Notes: generated by a model not told the origin, from the letters alone. A stretch of 5,214 nucleotides of DNA from an uncultured Fibrobacter sp. (GCA_937891805.1 CALATK010000288.1:1-5214), one strand, 5' to 3'; counted from the stretch's first letter, positions 1 to 4,676 are shown. Translations and numbers: made by a program.

Positions 1-265
1 GGCAGGTGCGGTTCGGATCATACTCAATACCGATCACGGTAGCAGCTTCCGTGCGGGTGCGGCGGAAATCCACCAGGCGGTAGTGGTACTTGTGGCCACC
101 GCCGATGTGGCGGGTGGTGATGCGGCCGTTGTTGTTGCGGCCACCGCTCTTGCGGATGGGCTGCAGGAGGCTCTTTTCAGGCTTGGACTTGGTGATCTCG
201 TCGAATGCGGGCAGAACCTTGTAACGGTTGGACGGAGTGGTAGGCTTAAATGACTTGAGGGACAT
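1..265 (-). CDS. rplB: 50S ribosomal protein L2, N-terminal 88 codons (truncated by window edge)
   Basis: Reading the minus strand from the ATG at 265-263 gives an open frame of 88 codons that continues past position 1. It begins [16 protein letters not shown] and carries the L2 blocks [20 protein letters not shown] (residues 29-48), [15 protein letters not shown] (49-63) and IEYDPNR (80-86), all typical of the N-terminal RNA-binding part of bacterial L2. L2 is a primary 23S rRNA binder needed for subunit association and the peptidyl-transferase centre. The start lies 33 bases after the rplW stop, the normal S10-operon position. No strong Shine-Dalgarno precedes the ATG, only a weak purine run (AGAAAG). 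The C-terminal domain, including the conserved histidine region, is outside the window. Nothing in the visible part looks abnormal. Confidence 0.97.
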   Translation of the reverse strand, partial: MSLKSFKPTTPSNRYKVLPAFDEITKSKPEKSLLQPIRKSGGRNNNGRITTRHIGGGHKYHYRLVDFRRTRTEAATVIGIEYDPNRTC

Positions 266-298
266 GATAGCTTACTTTCTATTTACGTGTTCCAGTTA

Positions 299-583
299 TC
301 AGACAAGGTCCAGAGACTCACCGTCAGCCAGGCGCACGAATGCCTTCTTCCAGGCGGGTGCGGTGCCGGCATCCTTCGTGCGCTTGCGGCGCACCTTGCC
401 ATCATAGTTAGCGGTGCGGACGGAGGCAACCTTCTTGCCGAAGGCCTTCTCCACAGCCTGCTTGATCTCGATCTTGGTGGCCTTCACCGCCACTTCGAGC
501 GTAAGCACGCCGTTCTCCTCGTGCATCACGGTTGCCTTTTCGGAAACGCGCGGCTTCTTGATTACGTCGTAGATATCGTTCAT
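299..583 (-). CDS. rplW: 50S ribosomal protein L23
   Basis: This 94-residue protein has the usual length for bacterial L23. The N-terminal segment VIKKPRVSEKAT (residues 7-18) matches the family's 'P-x-x-[ST]-E-K' opening. ATKIEIKQAVEKAFGKKV (35-52) is the core helix that packs on 23S rRNA domain III. A basic loop (62-70, GKVRRKRTK) and WKKAFVRL (78-85) complete the fold. L23 sits at the exit of the nascent-peptide tunnel, where it docks trigger factor and SRP. The ATG is separated from the rplD TAA by only two bases, so translation is probably coupled to rplD. Any ribosome-binding signal lies within the end of rplD and is not purine-rich. The gene is intact. Confidence 0.98.
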   Translation of the reverse strand: MNDIYDVIKKPRVSEKATVMHEENGVLTLEVAVKATKIEIKQAVEKAFGKKVASVRTANYDGKVRRKRTKDAGTAPAWKKAFVRLADGESLDLV

Positions 584-585
584 GA

Positions 586-1194
586 TTACTTGGTGCGGTT
601 GGCGATGATTTCCATAGCGGACTCCACGATGACGACCTTGCGGGCATCCAGCAGCTGCTCCACGTTCACCTCAGCGGCGGACATGAGGAGCACCTCGGCC
701 ACGTTGCGGCCGGCGCGCTTGGTCATCTCGTCGAAATTGTCGGCGATGATGAGGATCTTCTTACCCTCAGCAATCTCGGACACAGCGGCGACGAAGGACT
801 TCGTCTTGCCGTCCTCGATGGAGAAGGAAGGAACGGTCACGACCTTACCACCGGTGATGATGTCGCCCAGCACGCGGCGCAGAGCCAGCTTGCGGGTGGA
901 CTTGTTCACCTTCTTGGAGTAGTCGCAGGGGCGGGGACCGAACACCACGCCACCACCCACAAAGATGGGGGACTGGTGGTCGCCGTGACGGGCATTACCC
1001 GTGCCCTTCTGGCGGTAGATCTTGCGGTTGTTACCAGCAACCTCACCGCGGGTCTTCGTGTTGGCGGAGCCGGTGCGGCGGTTGGCGCGGTAGGCGGTCA
1101 CCAGGTCGTGCACGGCCTGGCTACCCTTCTCGGGGCCCACCGTCACGAGGCCGGCGGCGTTGGCTGCCTCGATTGTCAGTGTATTAGCGGACAT
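586..1194 (-). CDS. rplD: 50S ribosomal protein L4
   Basis: The product has 202 residues, normal for L4 (about 200-207). The extended loop that reaches into the exit tunnel is clear: NTKTRGEVAGNNRKIYRQKG (residues 45-64), then TGNARHGDHQSPIFVGGGV (65-83) and VFGPRPCDYSKKVNKSTRK (84-102). The C-terminal half has the Rossmann-like layout with KILIIADNF near residue 145 and KVVIVESAMEIIANRTK at the end. L4 helps assemble the 50S subunit and lines the tunnel constriction. In some bacteria it also represses its own operon, but no such leader can be recognised here. The gene starts 25 bases after the rplC stop. AGGA (1205-1208 on the plus strand) precedes the ATG by about 10 bases and is the best ribosome-binding site in the r-protein cluster. 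Confidence 0.98.
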   Translation of the reverse strand: MSANTLTIEAANAAGLVTVGPEKGSQAVHDLVTAYRANRRTGSANTKTRGEVAGNNRKIYRQKGTGNARHGDHQSPIFVGGGVVFGPRPCDYSKKVNKSTRKLALRRVLGDIITGGKVVTVPSFSIEDGKTKSFVAAVSEIAEGKKILIIADNFDEMTKRAGRNVAEVLLMSAAEVNVEQLLDARKVVIVESAMEIIANRTK

Positions 1195-1219
1195 AGATAG
1201 GTTTTCCTAGTTCGTTTGT

Positions 1220-1864
1220 TTATTTACCGTTCTTCTTCTTGGCCGGACGGACCACAACGTAGGAACCCTTGGCGCCGGGCACGGGGCCGGACACGAGGAT
1301 CACGTTGTCATCCTTGCGCACCTGAACGACTTTCAGGTTCTGCACGGTCTTGCGCTCGTTACCCTGGTGGCCGGGCATCTTCTGGCCCTTCCACACGCGG
1401 GACGGCGTGGCGCAGGCGCCCACACCACCGGTACGGCGGTGCATCATGGAGCCGTGCGTCATGGGAGAGCCATGGAAGTTATGACGACGCATAACACCCT
1501 GGAAGCCCTTACCCTTGGACGTGCCGATCACGTCCACCCAGGCACCTTCCTCAAAGAGGGTGCAACCGGGATGCTCAGCGCCCTCTGCGGGCAGCTCGGC
1601 GGCGTCCACGCGGAACTCCTTGAGGAGCTTGGCGGGGGCGATGCCCAGCTTCTTGAAGTGGCCAGCAACCGGCTTGGAAAGGCGGCTCTCCTTCTGAGCG
1701 TCGAATGCCACCTGGATGGCGCAGTAGCCATCCTTCTCCTCGGTCTTGATCTGGCCGTAAGTGTTGCCGGTCACGTCGATAACCGTGACGGGAATCATGG
1801 CGCCGGTCTCCTTGTTGAAGACGCGGGTCATGCCAACCTTCTTACCAATAAGTCCTAAAGACAT
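1220..1864 (-). CDS. rplC: 50S ribosomal protein L3
   Basis: The product has 214 residues, the usual bacterial L3 length (about 205-215). It opens LGLIGKKVGMTRVF (residues 3-16), the standard L3 N-terminus. The family signature follows in the middle: GTSKGKGFQGVMRRHNF (114-130), then THGSMMHRRTGGVGACATPS (136-155) and KGQKMPGHQGNERKTVQNL (159-177). The long central extension in this signature reaches toward the peptidyl-transferase centre. At the position of the glutamine that E. coli modifies (Gln150, by PrmB) this protein has Ala (GACATP), so that modification should be absent. The start is fixed by the canonical N-terminus. The preceding bases are T-rich (GATTTTTTAATAAC) with no Shine-Dalgarno. 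It lies 46 bases downstream of rpsJ and ends in a basic tail, AKKKNGK. Confidence 0.98.
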   Translation of the reverse strand: MSLGLIGKKVGMTRVFNKETGAMIPVTVIDVTGNTYGQIKTEEKDGYCAIQVAFDAQKESRLSKPVAGHFKKLGIAPAKLLKEFRVDAAELPAEGAEHPGCTLFEEGAWVDVIGTSKGKGFQGVMRRHNFHGSPMTHGSMMHRRTGGVGACATPSRVWKGQKMPGHQGNERKTVQNLKVVQVRKDDNVILVSGPVPGAKGSYVVVRPAKKKNGK

Positions 1865-1910
1865 GTTATTAAAAAATCTGTGTTAAGGTTCGTAATGAAA
1901 CGGGCGGGGA

Positions 1911-2219
1911 TCAGATCTTGATCGTGATGTCCACACCAGCGGGCAGGTTGAGCTTCTTGAGCTCTTCCACCGTGCGGGAGGTCGGCTCAACGATGTCGAG
2001 CAGGCGCTTGTGGGTACGGATTTCGAACTGGTCGGCAGATTTCTTATTAACATGGACCGAGCGGTTCACAGAGAACTTCTCGATACGAGTCGGCAAAGGA
2101 ATCGGCCCGGCGACTTTGGCACCTGTACGCTTGGCGGTCTCGACGATCTCGGAAGCGGAGCGGTCGATAGCGCGGCTGTCAAATGCACGGAGACGGATGC
2201 GGATTTTGGGACTTTGCAT
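1911..2219 (-). CDS. rpsJ: 30S ribosomal protein S10 (NusE)
   Basis: The 102-residue product is full length for S10. The sequence [20 protein letters not shown] (residues 5-24), then [20 protein letters not shown] (34-53), [13 protein letters not shown] (68-80) and the ending [11 protein letters not shown] are diagnostic. S10 is a 30S head protein and, as NusE, also takes part in transcription antitermination and in NusG-mediated coupling of ribosome and RNA polymerase. It opens the S10 gene block. Its ATG is 40 bases downstream of the stop of the chimeric gene that ends in EF-G sequence, which matches the common fusA-rpsJ adjacency (no tuf gene between them here). The leader before the ATG (ACCGCACGTTC) has no Shine-Dalgarno-like purines, and I see no clear promoter in the 40-base gap. 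Expression therefore probably depends on transcription arriving from upstream. Confidence 0.98.
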   Translation of the reverse strand: MQSPKIRIRLRAFDSRAIDRSASEIVETAKRTGAKVAGPIPLPTRIEKFSVNRSVHVNKKSADQFEIRTHKRLLDIVEPTSRTVEELKKLNLPAGVDITIKI

Positions 2220-2259
2220 GAACGTGCGGTTATGTTTAGGTTAATATTGTTTGGTTGGA

Positions 2260-2946
2260 TTACTTGTTACCACCGCGAGCCTTGACGATGTCGTTGACAA
2301 GGTTCTGGGGTACTTGTTCGAAGTGAGAGGGTTCCATGGAGTAGGAGGCCAGACCCTTGGAGAGGGTGCGGATGTCGGTGGAGTAACCGAACATCTCGGC
2401 CAGCGGCACATCGGCGGTGAGCACACACTCAGCACCCTTGTGCTCCATGTTCTTCACCATGGCGCGGCGGCGGTTGAGGTCGCCCATGATATCGCCCTGG
2501 TTTTCAGCGGGGGTCACCACTTCCACGGCCATGATGGGCTCCAGCAGCACCGGGCTGCACTTGGCAAAGGCGTTCTTCATAGCGAAGATAGCAGCCATCT
2601 TGAAGGCGTTTTCGTTGGAGTCCACTTCGTGGTAGGAGCCGTCAATCACGTCCACCTCCACGTCTTCCAAGATCTCCAGCACGAACCACTTGGGGTTCAA
2701 CAGCTTGAAGATGTTGTCCAGGAGCATTTCCCGGTTGCAGTTGATAAAGGCCTTGTTTTCGCCGATGAGTCTCGGGAGCCCGATGTTGGTGAGCACGTTT
2801 TCCAGCACCTGGGCGGTGGCCAGGTTGTCGTTGGCGATAACGGCGGTATCGCTTTCCGGGGAGTCCCGGAACAAAAGCTCGTAGGCGTATATTTTACCCT
2901 CTCGGTCGAGGATAGGCTGGCGTGCTAGATAGGCGAGAGAAAGCAT
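2260..2946 (-). CDS. Chimeric ORF: EAL-domain N-terminal half joined in frame to elongation factor G C-terminus
   Basis: One uninterrupted 228-codon frame contains pieces of two unrelated families. Residues 1-95 (LARQPILDREGKIYAYELLF near the start, ATAQVLENVLTNIGL at 43-57, KAFINCNREMLL at 65-76, FVLEILEDVE at 88-97) match the first half of the EAL domain in YuxH-like EAL/HDOD regulators. Glu23 sits in the 'EAL' position (YELL). From about residue 99 the protein is EF-G: DGSYHEVDSNENAFKMA (102-118), PVLLEPIMAVEVVTP (132-146), GDIMGDLNRRR (151-161), PLAEMFGYSTDIRTLSKG (181-198), then a normal EF-G end. That is the last part of domain IV plus domain V. The EF-G GTPase domain, domains II-III, most of the EAL domain and all of HDOD are missing, so neither parent activity is expected. 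The EF-G tail is where fusA belongs, 40 bases before rpsJ. The ATG has no good Shine-Dalgarno. It is either a real rearrangement, probably a pseudogene, or an assembly join. Confidence 0.85.
   Translation of the reverse strand: MLSLAYLARQPILDREGKIYAYELLFRDSPESDTAVIANDNLATAQVLENVLTNIGLPRLIGENKAFINCNREMLLDNIFKLLNPKWFVLEILEDVEVDVIDGSYHEVDSNENAFKMAAIFAMKNAFAKCSPVLLEPIMAVEVVTPAENQGDIMGDLNRRRAMVKNMEHKGAECVLTADVPLAEMFGYSTDIRTLSKGLASYSMEPSHFEQVPQNLVNDIVKARGGNK
2647..2664 (-). other. Junction of EAL-derived and EF-G-derived sequence
   Basis: This 18-base stretch encodes DVEVDV (residues 95-100 of the chimera). The left side, LEILEDVEVD, is what the EAL family would show here. The right side, VEVDVIDGSYHEVDS, is what EF-G would show. 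The switch therefore lies inside sequence compatible with both parents, consistent with recombination or read joining through a short shared tract of roughly 12-17 bases. The exact breakpoint cannot be fixed without the parental genes. Confidence 0.65.
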
Positions 2947-2947
2947 T

Positions 2948-2984
2948 GGTTAGGGGTCAGGGGTTAGGATCTAGGGGATAGGGC
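2948..2984 (-). repeat. C/A-rich degenerate tandem leader before the chimeric gene
   Basis: On the coding (minus) strand this stretch reads as degenerate copies of a CCCCTAACC-like unit (CCCTATCCCCTAG, ATCCTAACCCCTG, ACCCCTAACC) ending just before the ATG. It replaces any Shine-Dalgarno and has almost no self-pairing potential. A comparable C/A-rich tandem leader sits directly before the plus-strand gene at 4718. I do not recognise a named element. Confidence 0.5.
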
Positions 2985-3001
2985 CGCGGGTTTCGAGAAC
3001 T

Positions 3002-3051
3002 GTCATCCTCACGACCTGTGGTGAGCTGCGTCGAACCAAGGTGAGGATCCG
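3002..3051. repeat. Hairpin repeat, GTCATCCTC family, copy 3 (expanded loop)
   Basis: Outer arms ATCCTCAC (3005-3012) and GTGAGGAT (3041-3048) are perfect complements, flanked by the same GTC and CC ends as the two copies at 4591-4655. The loop is 28 bases instead of 4. It contains a second GGTGAG (3020-3025) identical to the one in the right arm (3040-3045), so CTCAC (3008-3012) could instead pair with the nearer GTGAG (3021-3025). It lies in the spacer between hisG and the chimeric gene. Confidence 0.7.
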
Positions 3052-3062
3052 TGTGAAATGCT

Positions 3063-3116
3063 AGTGGTTAGGAGGAACGTTTCGCCTTACGGACTGTGTA
3101 CTAATCACTAACCACT
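3063..3116. repeat. Inverted repeat AGTGGTTAG / CTAACCACT
   Basis: A perfect 9-base inverted repeat has arms at 3063-3071 and 3108-3116 and a 36-base interval. The right arm is preceded by a near copy, CTAATCACT (3101-3109). Its wording resembles the CCTAACC-type leader at 2948-2984, so the two may belong to one composite spacer repeat. Function is unknown. Confidence 0.5.
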
Positions 3117-3123
3117 GCATACT

Positions 3124-3148
3124 GAATTTAACGCTCCGCGTTAAATTC
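3124..3148 (-). terminator. Perfect 11-bp hairpin overlapping the hisG stop codon; possible terminator
   Basis: Arms GAATTTAACGC (3124-3134) and GCGTTAAATTC (3138-3148) pair perfectly around a three-base loop. The hisG TAA (3143-3141) lies inside the first arm as transcribed. The position fits transcription termination or mRNA 3'-end protection for hisE-hisG. No U-run follows on the minus strand, so it is not a canonical intrinsic terminator. A mobile hairpin repeat or factor-dependent end is an alternative. Confidence 0.45.
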
Positions 3149-3980
3149 GCGCGCTCTTGATACCGAACAGCAAGATGCTCCGTGCGCCGGCGTCCCAGAG
3201 GCGGTCCATGATGGCGTTGGCCTCTTCTTGGGGGACCATGGCCTTCACGGAATACCATTCGCGACCGTGGAGCTTGGTGACCGTCGGGGCATCCAGGCCC
3301 GGCGTAAGTTCGCAGGCCTTCGAAAGCAGTTCGGCGGGGCAGTCGTACTCGATCATCATGTAGGACTGTGCCACCAGCTTGCCTTCGATACGGCGGATAA
3401 GGGTGTGCACTTCTTCCAGGCCCGTCTTCTGCGGGTTGCAGAACAGGGCGGCGTTGCTCCTGAACAGCGGTTCGCCCACAATGCGGAGCCCCGCCTGCTT
3501 CAGCGTTGTGCCTGTTTCCACCACGTCCACGATGGCATCGGCCACGCCCAGGCTCACCGAAATTTCGACGGCGCCTTCCAGCACCACAAAGTCCATGGGC
3601 TTCTTGTAGAAACATTCCACGATGTTGGGGAAGCTGGTGGCAATGGTCTTGTCCTTCAGCTCGTCCAGGCTCTGCACCGGGCTTTCGTTTGGCACGGCGG
3701 CGCACATCTTCGAAGCGCCGAAGGGCAGGTCCAGCACCTTCACCGCGGGGCTCTTGGCTTCGGCGTTGAAGTCGATGCCGGTGATGCCCGCGTCGATGAT
3801 ACCGCGACCCACATACATGGGAATATCGCTTGGACGCAAGAAGAAAAACTCGATTCCGTTCTTGGTATCCAGCTGGGTCAAGGTCTTGTAGGGCTTGGAG
3901 GCCTTGTAGCCGCAAGCCTTCAGAAGTTCCTGGGTGGGCTCAAAGAGCATGCCCTTGTTGGGGAGAGCGACTTTAATCAT
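3141..3980 (-). CDS. hisG: ATP phosphoribosyltransferase, long form
   Basis: HisG condenses ATP with PRPP to give phosphoribosyl-ATP, the first and feedback-controlled step of histidine synthesis. I choose the start at 3980, giving 279 residues beginning MIKVALPNKGMLFEPTQELL. An upstream ATG at 4067 would only add residues encoded inside hisE. Visible landmarks are the N-terminal ALPNKG (5-10), LRPSDIPMYVGRGIIDAGIT (48-67), and the PRPP-binding loop DAIVDVVETGTTLKQAGL (148-165). A C-terminal regulatory domain follows from about 205 (MMIEYDCP, LTPGLDAPTV, ANAIMDRLWDAGA). This domain marks the long, homohexameric, histidine-inhibited form that works without HisZ. The ATG overlaps the hisE TGA as ATGA, so translation is probably coupled. 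A GAGG within hisE (3994-3997) lies about 13 bases upstream. The gene is intact. Confidence 0.97.
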   Translation of the reverse strand: MIKVALPNKGMLFEPTQELLKACGYKASKPYKTLTQLDTKNGIEFFFLRPSDIPMYVGRGIIDAGITGIDFNAEAKSPAVKVLDLPFGASKMCAAVPNESPVQSLDELKDKTIATSFPNIVECFYKKPMDFVVLEGAVEISVSLGVADAIVDVVETGTTLKQAGLRIVGEPLFRSNAALFCNPQKTGLEEVHTLIRRIEGKLVAQSYMMIEYDCPAELLSKACELTPGLDAPTVTKLHGREWYSVKAMVPQEEANAIMDRLWDAGARSILLFGIKSARI

Positions 3981-4237
3981 AGCTTGGCGTACACCTCTTC
4001 GAGGGTTAAACCTTTTTCGGCCATCATCACGGCCACGTAGTAGAGCACCTGCGACAGTTCCAGGCACTGGGCGTCGCGACTCTCGAAACGGGCGGCCATC
4101 CAGCTTTCGGCGGCTTCTTCCACCAGCTTCTTGCCTATACCGTGGGGGCCCTTCTTAAACAGTTCCGTGGTTCCCTTGCCTTCGGGCATTTCCTTTTTGC
4201 GCTGGCAAGCCAGAGCGAACATCTCTTCAAATGTCAT
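3977..4237 (-). CDS. hisE: Phosphoribosyl-ATP pyrophosphatase
   Basis: HisE hydrolyses phosphoribosyl-ATP, the HisG product, to phosphoribosyl-AMP and pyrophosphate, the second step of histidine synthesis. The 86-residue product is a stand-alone, all-alpha MazG-fold protein of normal length. It shows TTELFKKGPHGIGKKLVEEA (residues 23-42), with the metal-binding acidic cluster E40-E41-x-x-E44. The second helix pair, CLELSQVLYYVAVMM (58-72), contributes Glu60. The last helix ends LTLEEVYAKL. The sequence style and the hisE-hisG order resemble the actinobacterial arrangement rather than the fused HisIE of enterobacteria. The start is supported by AAGAGGT (4246-4252 on the plus strand), a good Shine-Dalgarno about nine bases before the ATG. 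It is the first gene of a hisE-hisG unit. Other his genes are not in the window. Confidence 0.95.
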   Translation of the reverse strand: MTFEEMFALACQRKKEMPEGKGTTELFKKGPHGIGKKLVEEAAESWMAARFESRDAQCLELSQVLYYVAVMMAEKGLTLEEVYAKL

Positions 4238-4267
4238 AATAACAGACCTCTTGATTTTACGGCGGTA

Positions 4268-4273
4268 AAGATA
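4268..4273 (-). promoter_or_regulatory. Weak candidate -10 box for hisE-hisG
   Basis: On the minus strand TATCTT follows a T-run (4275-4279) and lies about 30 bases before the hisE start, a sensible place for a promoter. I find no matching -35 at standard spacing (the bases there are GGGGCA), so this is a positional guess only. Confidence 0.2.
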
Positions 4274-4363
4274 GAAAAATGTCGCCCCATTGCCCCTTTG
4301 TATGGGTTGCCGGGGCTCGCCTCGGGTCTATGTTCAGGGGCATGGGGCTCGGGCTGTACGGTC

Positions 4364-4390
4364 TTCGTTATAGCTAAAAACTATAACGAA
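4364..4390. promoter_or_regulatory. Perfect 10-bp dyad TTCGTTATAG-N7-CTATAACGAA, operator candidate
   Basis: Arms at 4364-4373 and 4381-4390 are perfect reverse complements around CTAAAAA. The dyad lies between divergent genes, 127 bases from the hisE start and 328 from the metY-like start. No gene reads into it from either side, so a terminator role is unlikely. Binding by a dimeric repressor is the simplest reading. A dispersed repeat is the alternative. The regulator is unknown. Confidence 0.5.
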
Positions 4391-4509
4391 TGATAAGTAA
4401 ATAGTATGGGAAAGGGTGAATATGGGCTAAAACGGCGTTTTTTAGCGAAATTTTGATATTTTTATGACTAAAAATGACATTAATAGCTGCTTTGCCGGTT
4501 TAATCCCTA

Positions 4510-4538
4510 TTGATTTTGTAGGAAAAGAGTTTTACATT
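4510..4538 (+). promoter_or_regulatory. Candidate sigma-70-type promoter for the metY-like gene
   Basis: TTGATT (4510-4515) and TACATT (4533-4538) are spaced by 17 bases. This is the best -35/-10 pair I see in the AT-rich part of the spacer. Transcription would start near 4545, giving a leader of about 170 bases that includes both hairpin repeats. The match is moderate. Confidence 0.3.
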
Positions 4539-4590
4539 TGCACCCGTAATCAAAATCGTGCAACGAGTGATGGAAGCCAAGTCCTTATTC

Positions 4591-4616
4591 GTCATCCTCG
4601 CGGAAGCGAGGATCCG
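4591..4616. repeat. Hairpin repeat, GTCATCCTC family, copy 1
   Basis: Arms ATCCTCGC (4594-4601) and GCGAGGAT (4606-4613) form a perfect 8-bp stem capped by the GNRA-type tetraloop GGAA, flanked by GTC and CCG. It is in inverted orientation to copy 2 at 4630-4655 (22 of 26 positions identical). One stem pair differs between them as G-C versus A-T, so pairing is kept. Confidence 0.8.
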
Positions 4617-4629
4617 CTAGAAAAGCAAA

Positions 4630-4655
4630 CGGATCCTCACCTTCGTGAGGATGAC
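4630..4655. repeat. Hairpin repeat, GTCATCCTC family, copy 2 (inverted)
   Basis: Arms ATCCTCAC (4633-4640) and GTGAGGAT (4645-4652) form a perfect 8-bp stem with loop CTTC. Read on the minus strand it is the same element as copy 1. The two copies could also fold on each other as one long cruciform across 4591-4655. It lies 62 bases before the metY-like start and could act in the mRNA leader. Confidence 0.8.
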
Positions 4656-4676
4656 TGCTCTTGTCTCCATTACCCA

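Noticed and set aside
2251..2928. 225-codon plus-strand frame opposite the chimeric gene
   Set aside because: It is a His/Val/Gly-rich antisense shadow. The opposite strand carries clear EAL and EF-G sequence.
2948..2984. Telomere-like repeat
   Set aside because: The TTAGGGG-like wording is superficial. The units are degenerate, few and internal to a bacterial operon region.
3061..3915. 284-codon minus-strand frame overlapping hisG in another register
   Set aside because: It is very Arg/Gly/Pro-rich with no recognisable domain. It is an out-of-frame shadow of hisG that runs into the repeat spacer.
3228..4040. 270-codon open frame on the plus strand opposite hisG
   Set aside because: It is fully antisense to hisG and hisE, has no family motif and is rich in His/Gly/Val, as expected from the complement of GC-rich codons. 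hisG on the other strand is certain.
3981..4067. Upstream ATG for hisG at 4067
   Set aside because: It would add 29 residues with no HisG similarity, all encoded inside hisE. The canonical N-terminus MIKVALPNKG begins at 3980 in an ATGA overlap.
4591..4655. CRISPR-like array
   Set aside because: There are only two copies, in opposite orientation and 13 bases apart, with no regular direct repeats or spacers and no cas genes. These are hairpin repeats.
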